The notes: a model not told the origin generated them from the letters alone. Shown: positions 18,365 to 27,442, counted from the first letter of the stretch. The stretch is DNA of 64,000 nucleotides from Geobacteraceae bacterium (GCA_024281055.1 JAMXLF010000007.1:1-64000), one strand, 5' to 3'. A program made the numbers and translations.

Positions 18365-18560
18365 GATCCCCTCCATCTTCAGCGAGTCTTGAGCACTATG
18401 TTACAACTTTATAATCATTTCCCTCACAGTCAATTACCCAGCTTAAAAAAATGACAATTGTGCAAAGGGTGAAACAGCGCAAGGGGAGACCTGAAAGAAA
18501 AAACCACCGCGTCTTCGTGACAGGTGGGCCTTGGGTTTAGTTCGGGGAGAAGGGAACCGG

Positions 18561-19463
18561 TTACCTGCCGATCCAGGCGGCGCCGAAGACGCCCGCAGAA
18601 TCGCCCAGTTCGTTCCTGAGGATGGGAGTGCGCAGGTCGTCGTGAAAGGCGTGGTGCCGGACCCGCTCGCAGCCTTCGGTGTATAGCTCGGTGATGTTGG
18701 ACAGTCCACCTCCCAGCACCACCGCGTCGGGATCGAGGATAGAGATGAGACCGCCGAGACAGCGGCCGAAGTCGTCGAGGAAGCGGTCGAAGGCCCGACG
18801 GCACAGTGGTTCGCCGGCCCGCGCCCCCGCGACGATCTGGTCCATGCCGAGCCGCTCGCCATATTCCCGGAGAAAGGCCGACTCCACCCCCGAGCCGCTG
18901 ACAAGGGTTTCCACGCAGCCCCGGTTGCCGCAGTAGCAATGCGCCCCGGCGGGATCCACGGAGAAATGCCCCCACTCCCCGGCGATCCGGTGCGGACCCT
19001 CGCGCACCACACCGTCGATACAGAGCCCGCCGCCGCAACCGGTCCCCATGATCACGCCGAACACAAGACCAAAGCCCCGCCCCGCCCCCAACCGGCACTC
19101 CGCCAGGGTGAAGCAGTCGGCATCGTTGCGCATCCCCACCGGCTGCCCCAGCTCGCGTTCCAGATCGGCCTGGAACGGCCGGCCGATCAGGCAGGTGGAA
19201 TTGGCGTTGCGCACCAGACCGGTCACGGCATCGACGGAACCGGGGATACCGACCCCCACCGTCACGGGGAACCCTGCCGGCACCAGCACCGCCGTTTCCC
19301 GGACCAGCCCGGCCACCGCCGCGACAATGGCGTCGTAGCCTTCTGCCAGCGGGGTCGCCCGACGCGTGCGGCGCGCCACTGTCCCATTCGCTGCCAGGAG
19401 CAGGGCTTCGGTCTTGCTCCCCCCCAGGTCGATGCCGATGCGCCAGGTTTGCTCTCCGTTCAC
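18561..19463 (-). CDS. ROK-family sugar kinase
   Basis: 300 residues from GTG 19463, which has GAGG five bases upstream and gives the typical ROK N-terminus (WRIGIDLGGSKTEALLL, ATP-binding loop). An in-frame ATG at 19502 would overlap the thioesterase gene by 22 bases and is the alternative. Signature elements: RNDADCFTLAE near 125, the HCYCGNRGCVETLVSG zinc site with three cysteines near 195, and VVLGGGLSN near 255. Family members phosphorylate glucose, fructose, mannose or N-acetyl sugars; Asn/Asp spacing suggests a hexokinase, with the sugar not predictable. Confidence 0.9.
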   Translation of the reverse strand: MNGEQTWRIGIDLGGSKTEALLLAANGTVARRTRRATPLAEGYDAIVAAVAGLVRETAVLVPAGFPVTVGVGIPGSVDAVTGLVRNANSTCLIGRPFQADLERELGQPVGMRNDADCFTLAECRLGAGRGFGLVFGVIMGTGCGGGLCIDGVVREGPHRIAGEWGHFSVDPAGAHCYCGNRGCVETLVSGSGVESAFLREYGERLGMDQIVAGARAGEPLCRRAFDRFLDDFGRCLGGLISILDPDAVVLGGGLSNITELYTEGCERVRHHAFHDDLRTPILRNELGDSAGVFGAAWIGR

Positions 19464-19480
19464 GTTTGCCTCGCAACCGG

Positions 19481-20242
19481 TCAGGGTAAAGGAGACGGGC
19501 ATGCCCGCCAGCGGGTGACGAGGCGGGTGAGCTCGACACCGTCCTCACGCCGCATGAGCTGGTGGAGAAAGGCCCGCTCCCCTCCGCCGGCAAGTTCCTG
19601 ACAGCGGGCGACGACCGTTTCGCCGTAGAACACCTCGGCCCGGTAGGCGATTTCGAGCTCGGAAAGGAGGCACTCCTCCGCCACCGCCGCCGGCACCGTC
19701 TCCAGTGCCCAGGCGGCGTAGACCACGTTGTTGGCGTGCCGGTTGATGTCCAGGTCACCCCTCCTCACCTGGAAGACGAGCTCCGTCTCCGGCGCGGTGA
19801 GGCGCGGCAGCGTCGCGAAATTGTCGGCAATCGCCCGGCGCGGCAGGAGCGGCCAGGCGGGGAGGCGCTCGTCGATCACCACCGGTCGACGGGTGGCAAG
19901 GTCGAGCACCGCGAACGAGCTCGTGGCAAGGGCAATGGGGCGGCCGTCGGCGGCAGTCATCTCGAATTCACGGCACGAGAAGCGCCCCTCCCGGGTCGAA
20001 GGCCAGGTGCGCACCCGCACCTCCTCGCGGGAGCGTACCGTGCCGGGGAGCTGCAGGTGGGTGCGCGACAGCACCCAGGTGAGCCCCTGCGCCATCAGGT
20101 CGAGCACCGAGACCCCGAGCAGCTTTGCGTGGTCTCCCGCCGCCTCCTGCAGGTAATTGAGGATCGCGGTCGGCCGCACCAGTCCATGGGCGTCCACCTC
20201 GTATGACCGCACCTGAAACTTCTTCTCGTAGATGGGTTCCAT
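19481..20242 (-). CDS. Acyl-ACP thioesterase
   Basis: 253 residues from ATG 20242 (GGAG four bases upstream). Two hot-dog folds: the first has YEVDAHGLVRPTAILNYLQEAAGDHA near 12, the second DLDINRHANNVVYAAW near 160, which contains the catalytic Asn/His typical of FatA/FatB and bacterial acyl-ACP thioesterases. It releases fatty acids from acyl carrier protein. Its neighbour is a ROK kinase with overlapping ends, which may only reflect compact packing. Confidence 0.9.
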   Translation of the reverse strand: MEPIYEKKFQVRSYEVDAHGLVRPTAILNYLQEAAGDHAKLLGVSVLDLMAQGLTWVLSRTHLQLPGTVRSREEVRVRTWPSTREGRFSCREFEMTAADGRPIALATSSFAVLDLATRRPVVIDERLPAWPLLPRRAIADNFATLPRLTAPETELVFQVRRGDLDINRHANNVVYAAWALETVPAAVAEECLLSELEIAYRAEVFYGETVVARCQELAGGGERAFLHQLMRREDGVELTRLVTRWRACPSPLP

Positions 20243-20487
20243 CTCGCTCCATTTCCCCGTAGTGGTCTTGTACCAGTTATTACCACGTTCCCTCCCCCAT
20301 TTCCAGACGAAAACGATGAAAAAAGACCGGAGAGAAGCGGGAGGAATGGAAGCCGGCAACGCCGCGCGCTACGGGGAGAAACGCGTTCTTTGATTGCCTC
20401 GGAGACAGAAACGCGCTATTCTCTTTCGCTGGGTAACAACCCATCCGACGCCGGGGCCGTCCCGCCCGGCATACTTCGAGGTTTGCC

Positions 20488-21123
20488 ATGTACAAAGCTT
20501 TCACACTCTCGCGTATCTGCCTCCTCGCCCTCCTTCTCGCTGCTCCGACCATGGCGCACGCGGGCAAAATGCAACCCCTCACCGCGCCGACGGCCGCCGT
20601 GCCGGAGCCCGCAGCCACTCCGGCCACGGAGCTGAAGCAGCCCGAAGCGACCGGAACGGAACACACCGTCAAAATCGGCTACGTAGACATAACACGCTTC
20701 GGAGCGGAGACCGAGGCGGGCAAAACAGCCCGCGAAAAGGTCAGGAAGAAGTCCGAGCGGCTGGAAAGCCAGGTAAACGCCCGGCAGAAACTGCTGGAGA
20801 AACAGAAGGCAGCCCTTCAGGTGAAACTCCCGTCTCTCCCCCCGAAGGAGCAGGAGGCCAAGGCAAAGGAATTCGAGAAGAAGGTCGAGGAGCACCGGAA
20901 GTTCCTGCAGAGCGCAGAAAAAGAGATGAAGGGGTTCGAGGCGGAGGTGACGAGACAGCTCTACCAGGATATCGAAGAGGCCGCGGCGGCCTTCGGCAAG
21001 GCGAACGGCTATTCAGCCGTCGTCGTCAAGCGGGACCTTCTTTATGTCGGCAGTGGTGTGGAGGGGGAGGACGTGACCGCACGGGTCCTGAAGATCATGA
21101 ATGCCAGGAAGGATAAGAAGTAG
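20488..21123 (+). CDS. OmpH/Skp-family periplasmic chaperone-like protein
   Basis: 211 residues. A signal peptide (hydrophobic 9-24, cleavage after AHA) is followed by a Pro/Ala-rich linker (about 27-58), then IGYVDITRFGAETEAGKTA, a long charged coiled coil (about 80-160) and a C-terminal SAVVVKRDLLYVGSGVEGEDVTARVL segment, all as in OmpH/Skp. Such trimeric chaperones hold outer membrane proteins in the periplasm. The linker makes it longer than Skp (161). GAGG precedes the ATG. Confidence 0.85.
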   Translation: MYKAFTLSRICLLALLLAAPTMAHAGKMQPLTAPTAAVPEPAATPATELKQPEATGTEHTVKIGYVDITRFGAETEAGKTAREKVRKKSERLESQVNARQKLLEKQKAALQVKLPSLPPKEQEAKAKEFEKKVEEHRKFLQSAEKEMKGFEAEVTRQLYQDIEEAAAAFGKANGYSAVVVKRDLLYVGSGVEGEDVTARVLKIMNARKDKK

Positions 21124-21176
21124 CCGCGGGCCTGCGATCGCTTACCGGAAAACGGGTACCGGAAAGAAACGGGAAC

Positions 21177-21854
21177 CTACATCCCCGGGGGGTTGACTTC
21201 GAATGCCGAGGAGGCACTGAGCTCCACCCCGGGCACGTTCCCGGACGAGGCGGGCTGTCCTGCGGAGGGTAGCGCCGGCTGGTCGGGAGCGACGTCTCCC
21301 GGGAGCGGAACGCCGGCCTGGGACTTCGAGTCCCGTGCGCTTCCCGCGCCGGCATCAACTGCTCTGGCCAGGGCATCGACCTGATCGTGGCCCGTGGCTT
21401 CGACGCGGGGACGGAATTGCGTATCGTCGCGCTGGATGCGCTCCAGTTGCTTCGACACCAGGTTTGCATAGCGGTTGCGCTTTGCCGGCGTCCGGCTGTT
21501 GTAGCAGCCGACGGCTTCCCAGGTATAGCCGTACTTCTCCATGCACGCGGCAAGAATCATCGCGCCGGTCTTGATGTTGGTGCACACGTCGCCCAGGGCG
21601 TTCCACCGCTCCATGCCCAGGGTCGATGCCCAGCTGGAGTTGATCTGCATCACGCCGAAGTCGTAACTTCCGTTCGTGTTCCAGTTGATGGCACGCGGGT
21701 TGTTATTCGACTCGACCTTGGCGATGGCCCGCAGAATCTGCGGATTGATGCCGTACTGGGCCCCCGCTTCGTCGAAGCAGTACGGTTCGACGGCGTCCGC
21801 GCCCGTAGCCAGCAGAAGCAGCATGGCTATGCCCAGGCTGATGATTTTCCCCAT
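21177..21854 (-). CDS. Lytic transglycosylase (SLT, IagB-like)
   Basis: 225 residues from ATG 21854 with GAAGGG upstream. A signal peptide (1-21) is followed by an SLT domain: AGAQYGINPQILRAIAKVESNNNP with the catalytic Glu near 42, NTNGSYDFGVMQINSSW near 58, and AACMEKYGYTWEAVGCYNS near 98. The IagB-like subgroup cleaves peptidoglycan to let secretion systems or pili through. A Pro/Ser/Ala-rich tail (about 150-225) has no known fold. Convergent with the OmpH-like gene. Confidence 0.88.
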   Translation of the reverse strand: MGKIISLGIAMLLLLATGADAVEPYCFDEAGAQYGINPQILRAIAKVESNNNPRAINWNTNGSYDFGVMQINSSWASTLGMERWNALGDVCTNIKTGAMILAACMEKYGYTWEAVGCYNSRTPAKRNRYANLVSKQLERIQRDDTQFRPRVEATGHDQVDALARAVDAGAGSARDSKSQAGVPLPGDVAPDQPALPSAGQPASSGNVPGVELSASSAFEVNPPGM

Positions 21855-22006
21855 GAACGAAACCCTTCTATTTGTTAAGACCAATGTTTCCAACTATACC
21901 AGAATCCCACCCCCATTACCAGAAAAACAGGTCCGCAAGGACTCCCCCTCCCGTAAGCAGTGAAACACATTAAGGTTTAGGGCTCCACTTCCGACGATTC
22001 GCACTG

Positions 22007-23317
22007 TCAGGCAAACACCAGACTGAAACAGGCGAGAAAGGCGAGCTGGCAGGCGCCGACCACCCAGCCGTTCTTGAGCATCGAGCGCATGTCGTCGGAC
22101 TCGGCGAAGCCGAGGGAGCTGACCATGTTCGCCCCGGGGAAGACGAAATTGTGGACCCGGGTGGCCACCACCAGGGCAAGGGACCAGGCGAGCATGGAGA
22201 CGGCATACTTGGCCAAAAGCGGGCCGAACATCTCGTGGAGGAGCTTGAGGGTCGCCACCGTGGCGCCGCTGATGCCGAAGGCCCCGAGGAAGCCGCCGGT
22301 CATGACGATCGCCGGCCTGCCGCCGAGCTCCATGACCGGCTTGAGGAAGGCGCCAAGGGCGGCAAAGCCCCCCGCCTGCTCGACAAATGTGATGAACGGA
22401 TCGAGCAGCAGAAAAAGGAGAAACAGGCCGACATTTCCTGCCATCCCCTTGACGATGAGGCCGAGGACCTCCGCGAAGGTGAGCCCGCCGACGAGGCCGG
22501 TGATGAAGGAGAGCCCGAGCATGATGACGACCACGAACGAGGTGGGGGCGTGCGTGACAAGGCCGTAGATGACCGCCGCGAGAAAGGCGCCGACAAAGAC
22601 CAGGGTGGCGCGGGTGCTCCGGGGCGTTGGCGCGAACCGCGCCAGTTCCGCTGGAGGAGCGTAGGGGTGACTATCCCGGGTCCGGCGCTGGATTCGCTGG
22701 ATCATGCACCAGGTGACGGTCAGGGTGATGAGGGCGACAGGCCCGGAAACGTAGAGGAGCATCTCGGCGTAGCCGATGTGCGTCAGGCCGAGCAGGGTGA
22801 TGACCGGCGGCGAAAAGGGCCCGAGGATCAGCGCCTCCTCGCCCACCGCCTGGAAAATCACCCCGACCGTGCTCCGGGAAAGTCCCACCCCCGCAGCGAT
22901 CGGCACGACGATCGGCGCGATGATGGCGTTCCCCCCCGCCATGGTTCCGAGCAGGCCGACCATCACCAGGCAGGCGGCCATGATGCCGAGCATCGCCTTT
23001 TTCTCCGTGTCGACGCCGATGGTGTGGATTATCCGGTGAACGAGGGTGTGAGAGACCCGGGTGGCGGCGAGCACCTCCCCGAGGCCGCGGCCGAGCATGA
23101 TAATGAGGCCGACCAGGGCGAGAAAGGAACCCATGGCGTTGGCGAGCGCCGCGCCGAAGCTGATGAGCGTCTGGTGGCTGAGGAATGCGCCGAGTACGAC
23201 GCAGAGCGCCGTCGCCGCCAGGATGTCCGTGCCGCGGAAGACCAGAACGACGTAAACGAGAAGAGGCAACAGTCCCGCCAGGCCCAGCCAGAGTGAATGG
23301 TTCGTTGCAACGGCCAT
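22007..23317 (-). CDS. Ion-transporter-superfamily permease (GntP/anion permease-like)
   Basis: 436 residues with about 11-12 hydrophobic segments in two homologous halves. Conserved-looking loops: GTMAGGNAIIAPIVVPIAAGVG near 120 and GAFGISGATVATLKLLHEMFG near 345, which resemble the re-entrant substrate loops of IT-superfamily permeases. Its ATG is about 40 bases after the D-aminoacylase stop and on the same strand, so it may import N-acyl-D-amino acids or export products (inference from neighbourhood). The exact family is not certain. Confidence 0.75.
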   Translation of the reverse strand: MAVATNHSLWLGLAGLLPLLVYVVLVFRGTDILAATALCVVLGAFLSHQTLISFGAALANAMGSFLALVGLIIMLGRGLGEVLAATRVSHTLVHRIIHTIGVDTEKKAMLGIMAACLVMVGLLGTMAGGNAIIAPIVVPIAAGVGLSRSTVGVIFQAVGEEALILGPFSPPVITLLGLTHIGYAEMLLYVSGPVALITLTVTWCMIQRIQRRTRDSHPYAPPAELARFAPTPRSTRATLVFVGAFLAAVIYGLVTHAPTSFVVVIMLGLSFITGLVGGLTFAEVLGLIVKGMAGNVGLFLLFLLLDPFITFVEQAGGFAALGAFLKPVMELGGRPAIVMTGGFLGAFGISGATVATLKLLHEMFGPLLAKYAVSMLAWSLALVVATRVHNFVFPGANMVSSLGFAESDDMRSMLKNGWVVGACQLAFLACFSLVFA

Positions 23318-23356
23318 ATTTCAACGCCTTTCGAAAGCGATTCGCCGACTGTTCAT

Positions 23357-24958
23357 TTAAGGCCGTCCCTTACGCAACACCCGCCCCGGCCGGTCTCCGG
23401 TCAGCTTTCCGTCCCATATCACCGGTCGCCCTGCGACCAGGAGATGGACGACCCCCGTGGCGTAGCGGTGGGGATCGGTATAGGTCGCCCGGTCAGCAAT
23501 GGCCTCCGGGTCGAAGAGGACCAGGTCAGCGGCAAAACCGGGCCGAACCATTCCCCGGTCGCTGAGTCCGAGGCGGCCGGCGGGGAGGGCGGTCATCTTC
23601 CGGATGGCCGTGGCGAGCGTGAGAAGCTTCTCCTCCCGCACGCAGCGTCCAAGGACCCGGGGAAAGGTGCCGTAGGAGCGGGGGTGGGTCGCCTCGCCGG
23701 CGTCCGCCGCCGCATCGAGGGCGTGGCCGTCGGAGCCGACCGCAACATGCGGGTCGGCGAGGATGGTCGCCACGTCCTCTTGAGCCATGGAGAAGAAGAT
23801 CGCCCCGACACACCCTTCCTCTTCGACAAGAAGCCGGATCACCGCCTCTTCCGGGGGACACCCCCACCCGGCGGCGATGGCCGAGATCGTTCGACCCGAG
23901 AGCGCCCGGTTCTCGGCCGAGCGCACGTTGCTCACCATGATCCCCGCCGCCCCTTCGCGCACCGTCATCTCCCGGCCGATCTCTGCAGCAAGGCGCGCCG
24001 TGAGCGCGGGGTCGCGCAAACGGCAAAGCAGCGCACCGGCCCCGCCAGCGTGGGCCCACCGGGGAACGACGGCCGCCAGGGTCGTGGCCGAGGCGTCGTA
24101 GGTGTACTGGTCGGCACCAATATCCACCCCCGTCTCCCGCGCCGAGGCAAGCCGTGCCAGCAACTCCCCGCCTCGTCCCCGGTTGGTCTTCCCCAGGGCC
24201 TTCAGGTGGGACACCTGGACCCTCGCACCGCTATCCCTGCCGATGGCGATCGCCTCGTCGAGGGCAGTCATGAGCCCTTCCCCCTCGTCGCGGATATGGC
24301 TCGCATAGAGGGCGCCCGAGGCGGCCAGTACCCGCGCGAGGGCTACCAGTTCGGCGCACGGCGCAAAGCTTCCCGGTGGATAGATGAGTCCGGTGGACAT
24401 TCCCCAGGCTCCCTGCCGCAAGGTTTCCGCGAGGAGGCTCGCCATCCGTTCCAGCTCCGCGGCAACAGGCTCACGGTCAGCCATTCCGATGACGGCGATC
24501 CGCAGGGGCGCATGGCCGACCAGCGGCACCACGTGGCTGATGAGGCCGAGCCGGTCCAGGCGGTCGGCGTAAGAGGCGAAATCGTCCCATTCGAGGCCGT
24601 CTGCCGGCAGGGTGAAATCGTGGAGCCGAAGGTAGTCGGCCAGCTCCCGTTCACGTCCCGTTGCCACCGGAAACATCCCCAGGCCGCAGTTGCCGATCAC
24701 CTCTGAGGTAACCCCCTGGAACGCCTTGCTGGGCGCATGGGGATTGCGGAAGAGCGTCATGTCCGTGTGGCCGTGGATATCGATGAACCCCGGCGCGAGC
24801 ACGAGTCCGCCGGCATCGACGACCCGGTCCGCCGGGGCATCGAGCTTCGGGGCAACCGCTACGATCCGCTCACCGGCCACCAGCACATCGGCACGCCGGG
24901 GGGACGCTCCGGAACCGTCAACCAGCAGGGCACCGCGAAAAAGATCCGAGGCAGGCAT
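23357..24958 (-). CDS. N-acyl-D-amino-acid deacylase (D-aminoacylase)
   Basis: 533 residues, the usual length for this amidohydrolase. Metal-binding GFIDIHGHTDM near 58, VIGNCGLGMFP near 93, SHIRDEGEGLM near 220, QVSHLKALG near 250 and GSDGHALD near 375. The enzyme releases free D-amino acids from N-acyl forms and belongs with peptidoglycan or N-acyl compound recycling. Co-oriented with a permease gene about 40 bases downstream. Confidence 0.9.
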   Translation of the reverse strand: MPASDLFRGALLVDGSGASPRRADVLVAGERIVAVAPKLDAPADRVVDAGGLVLAPGFIDIHGHTDMTLFRNPHAPSKAFQGVTSEVIGNCGLGMFPVATGRERELADYLRLHDFTLPADGLEWDDFASYADRLDRLGLISHVVPLVGHAPLRIAVIGMADREPVAAELERMASLLAETLRQGAWGMSTGLIYPPGSFAPCAELVALARVLAASGALYASHIRDEGEGLMTALDEAIAIGRDSGARVQVSHLKALGKTNRGRGGELLARLASARETGVDIGADQYTYDASATTLAAVVPRWAHAGGAGALLCRLRDPALTARLAAEIGREMTVREGAAGIMVSNVRSAENRALSGRTISAIAAGWGCPPEEAVIRLLVEEEGCVGAIFFSMAQEDVATILADPHVAVGSDGHALDAAADAGEATHPRSYGTFPRVLGRCVREEKLLTLATAIRKMTALPAGRLGLSDRGMVRPGFAADLVLFDPEAIADRATYTDPHRYATGVVHLLVAGRPVIWDGKLTGDRPGRVLRKGRP

Positions 24959-25171
24959 GTGAGCTCCTCATATTTGCAAAGCCGTAGCGTCTTATTAACT
25001 CAAGGACAAACTCTGGCAGGTTGTTGAAATACATCACTTTTCAATAGCCTGCCAAGCCATGTTTAGCAGATTCCCGCGCCTATTGCCAACAAATTCGGGA
25101 TCGCAACCCGGAATACAGGGCCGAATGGCGGCAACTCGTATCTAGATGTACAAGAGGAGATAAGCCAGACG

Positions 25172-25200
25172 CAAAAAAGGCGGGGAGTCTCCTCCCCGCC
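25172..25200 (-). terminator. Rho-independent terminator after the CPxG-repeat gene
   Basis: On the minus strand GGCGGGGAG, a GAGA loop and CTCCCCGCC are followed by six T. It ends the transcript of the small exported protein gene. Nothing else is recognisable in 24959-25171. Confidence 0.85.
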
Positions 25201-25232
25201 TCTGTCCAGCGGTCAACCAGCCGTGGAGCTGG

Positions 25233-25526
25233 TCATTTCTGCAGACATTTGTCGATATCCTGGTCGAACACGGTCCCGGGCGGACAGATGAACGGCGCTT
25301 CGCAGCTCTTTGACTTGGCGTTGTACTTCGCGCCCTCCGGACACTTGCCGCTGCGTGAGGGCTTGCTGCAGAAGTCCTGCTCGGCGTCAAGCGAGAAACC
25401 CTTGGGGCACATGGGAATAGCCTCGCACTTTTTCTTGGTGGTATTGAAGGTAAACCCCTTCGGACATTCGGCAAAGGCCGTGCCCATAGCTACCGACAAC
25501 ACGATAACAATAACAGCGTACTTCAT
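25233..25526 (-). CDS. Exported protein with four CPxG cysteine repeats
   Basis: 97 residues from ATG 25526, with GGAGGAGGG directly upstream. A signal peptide (1-19, ending FAE) is followed by four repeats of about 19-21 residues, each CPxG(x)8-9C: CPKGFTFNTTKKKC, CPKGFSLDAEQDFC, CPEGAKYNAKSKSC, CPPGTVFDQDIDKC. The even spacing suggests one disulfide per repeat in the periplasm or outside. I do not know a function. An AT-rich upstream region carries palindromes (see the element at 25679). Confidence 0.8.
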   Translation of the reverse strand: MKYAVIVIVLSVAMGTAFAECPKGFTFNTTKKKCEAIPMCPKGFSLDAEQDFCSKPSRSGKCPEGAKYNAKSKSCEAPFICPPGTVFDQDIDKCLQK

Positions 25527-25678
25527 TTCCCTCCTCCTATCAGACATAAATTTCCAGCAGGAATACCGGCCCATCTGTCAGATTCCATAACGCTGGCATA
25601 ATTGTATACACAACCCAAGCCTAGAGTTAATCTCAAAACATTAAACAGGTATAATTGGTATTTTATTATAACAATAAA

Positions 25679-25713
25679 TGTTACAATATCTCACAGTGAC
25701 GTCACTTGTAACA
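25679..25713. promoter_or_regulatory. Palindromic site upstream of the CPxG-repeat gene
   Basis: TGTTACA (25679-25685) and TGTAACA (25707-25713) are a perfect inverted pair; between them lies AGTGACGTCACT (25695-25706), a 12-bp perfect palindrome. It sits about 150 bases upstream of the gene start in an AT-rich region of about 300 bases without genes (25527-25830). It could be an operator; the two symmetry centres do not coincide. Confidence 0.4.
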
Positions 25714-25830
25714 GAATAATCTGCACAATGCCAGAAAAAGTTTTTGTTTATCGGTATCTGAGTGATCATTCGGGATTGCAAGTACTGGCGGGATTACGAC
25801 AGCTCATCAAAAAGTGGAAAATTCATCTGC

Positions 25831-26589
25831 TCACGACGCCGGCGTTGTGCCGTTGCCATCCAGCTCCCGCAGGTAACGCTTTGCCCGGACCGACCCTTGG
25901 TCGGCAGCCTTGCGGAGCCAGTGTTCTGCTTTGCTGCGATCCTTCTCCACCCCGTCCCCCCGGGCATACATCACTCCCATGAATATCTGGGCACGGGGAT
26001 CACCCTGCTCGGCGACAAGGCGGAACCAGTGGGCCGCTTCCCGGTGATCCTTCCCCACCCCCTCACCCTTGAAGTAGAGAAGCCCGAGATTGAAACATGC
26101 GCCGTTATTGCCATTCTCCGCCGCCTGGCGAAACCAGCGGGCTGCCTCGCGGAGCTCCTTGTCCACCCCTTCCCCCCGCGCGTACATGAGCCCCAGGTTG
26201 ACCTGGGCCTTTGCGTAGCCTTGGTCGGCGGCACGGCGGAACCAGAACGCAGCCTCCTTCAGATCCTTCGCCACACCGTCTCCCTTGAAACAGAGAAGGC
26301 CCAGGTTGTACTGGGCGCCGGCGTGCCCCCGCTCGGCAGCCCGCCGAAACCAGCGTGCCGCCACAGCCTGATCACGCTTGACGCCTTCACCCTTGCCGTA
26401 CATGACGCCAACGGCAAAATCCCCCTCAGGGGTCCCTTCGGCGCCGAACTCCTGGAGCGCTCCCGCAAAGTCCCCCTGCCGGTACGCGGTCATCCCCGGT
26501 TCGCCGGCACAGCCACCGAGGAACAGGAGAGCGAGCAGTAACACGCCTGCCGTCAAGCAGACAGGGATTGTCGTCCGAATGAGCCCCAT
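25831..26589 (-). CDS. Sel1-repeat lipoprotein
   Basis: 252 residues from ATG 26589, with GGAGGAA upstream. A lipobox LFLGGC near residue 26 predicts a lipoprotein. Six Sel1-like repeats of about 36 residues fill the rest, with the pattern A..WFRRAA..G.A.AQ.NLG...  .G.GV.KD (for example AAERGHAGAQYNLGLL). Sel1 repeats form helical solenoids for protein-protein contacts. Divergent from the ribbon-helix-helix gene. The partner is unknown. Confidence 0.88.
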   Translation of the reverse strand: MGLIRTTIPVCLTAGVLLLALLFLGGCAGEPGMTAYRQGDFAGALQEFGAEGTPEGDFAVGVMYGKGEGVKRDQAVAARWFRRAAERGHAGAQYNLGLLCFKGDGVAKDLKEAAFWFRRAADQGYAKAQVNLGLMYARGEGVDKELREAARWFRQAAENGNNGACFNLGLLYFKGEGVGKDHREAAHWFRLVAEQGDPRAQIFMGVMYARGDGVEKDRSKAEHWLRKAADQGSVRAKRYLRELDGNGTTPAS

Positions 26590-26726
26590 GAAGCTATTCC
26601 TCCATCGTTCATCATCAGAACCGTTTTTTACCAGATTCTCTCCCCTGCTGCCAGGGAAAACGCACAAAGCTTCGCGGGACGGGACGATGAAGGGCAATAG
26701 AAAAAAAGAGGCCCCTTCGACAGATA

Positions 26727-26755
26727 TTTACTCAGGTAAGTATACATGGTACAAT
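26727..26755 (+). promoter_or_regulatory. Sigma70-type promoter for the ribbon-helix-helix gene
   Basis: TTTACT and TACAAT are spaced by exactly 17 bp, 45 bases before the start at 26800. Confidence 0.6.
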
Positions 26756-26799
26756 CCGAACACCACTACTACCCACGCCCTCAAGTCAAGGAGTCCCCA

Positions 26800-27177
26800 A
26801 TGCTTGACGACGACACCAGGGATCAGATCCCCCTCTTCGAGCTCCCCCCGCCGAAAAAGACGGAAACCGGCACCAAAACAGCGGGTCCGAAGGAATCGGG
26901 ACCGGAAAGGCAACCCGCCGCATCAAGTACACCGAAGAAGACAAAGGAGACGCAAAGGCCCGCATCCCGTGAGGCGAAGCGGAAGACCGTTTCCAAGCCA
27001 CCCGCCAGGAAAGCCATGGAGGCAAAAGCTGTCTCAGGGCTCGTTCCCGAAGGAGACGTGCGACTCACCGCCAACATCCGCCAGGACCTGCACCTGCGGC
27101 TCAAGATCGCCGCCGCCCACCGCCGCACCACCATCGGCGAGATCATCGAAGAACTGGTGGAAAAGCACGTCAAATAA
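26800..27177 (+). CDS. Protein with disordered N-terminus and C-terminal ribbon-helix-helix domain
   Basis: 125 residues from ATG 26800 with AAGGAG six bases upstream. Residues 1-80 are Lys/Pro/Thr/Glu-rich and probably disordered. The C-terminal 45 residues (DVRLTANIRQDLHLRLKIA...TTIGEIIEELVEKHV) have the MetJ/Arc ribbon-helix-helix pattern: a beta strand, then two helices. The layout resembles small DNA-binding partition or antitoxin proteins, but no ParA or toxin gene is adjacent. The 265-base gap that follows holds nothing recognisable before the bioB control region. Confidence 0.75.
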   Translation: MLDDDTRDQIPLFELPPPKKTETGTKTAGPKESGPERQPAASSTPKKTKETQRPASREAKRKTVSKPPARKAMEAKAVSGLVPEGDVRLTANIRQDLHLRLKIAAAHRRTTIGEIIEELVEKHVK

Positions 27178-27369
27178 GGGCCACCCCCGTCTTCACGACA
27201 TCTTTACCCCGGCCTTCAATCGCAAAATCCTCGACGTAGCGCTGTTTATGCCCTGTGGGTACTACGCCTGCAGTTTTGCTCAATCGGCCAAGCCAAATCT
27301 GCCGCAAATCCGGGCGCGGCCTATCCGCATGTTACAAGACAGCTGGTCCCGGTGCAAAAGAGCTATCAG

Positions 27370-27400
27370 TGGTTAACCCATAATTGATTCGGGTTGACAA
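27370..27400 (+). promoter_or_regulatory. BirA-box-like operator overlapping the bioB -35 region
   Basis: TGGTTAACC (27370-27378) and GGTTGACAA (27392-27400) are separated by 13 bp. Each half matches the bacterial biotin-repressor box (TTGTwAACC, 14-15 bp, GGTTwACAA) at 8 of 9 positions, with slightly short spacing. The right half contains TTGACA (27394-27399), a likely -35 box, 44 bases upstream of the bioB start, so occupancy would block transcription. Confidence 0.5.
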
Positions 27401-27442
27401 CCACCTCCCCCCTGTGCTAACAAAAAGGGCGGAGGACGCACC

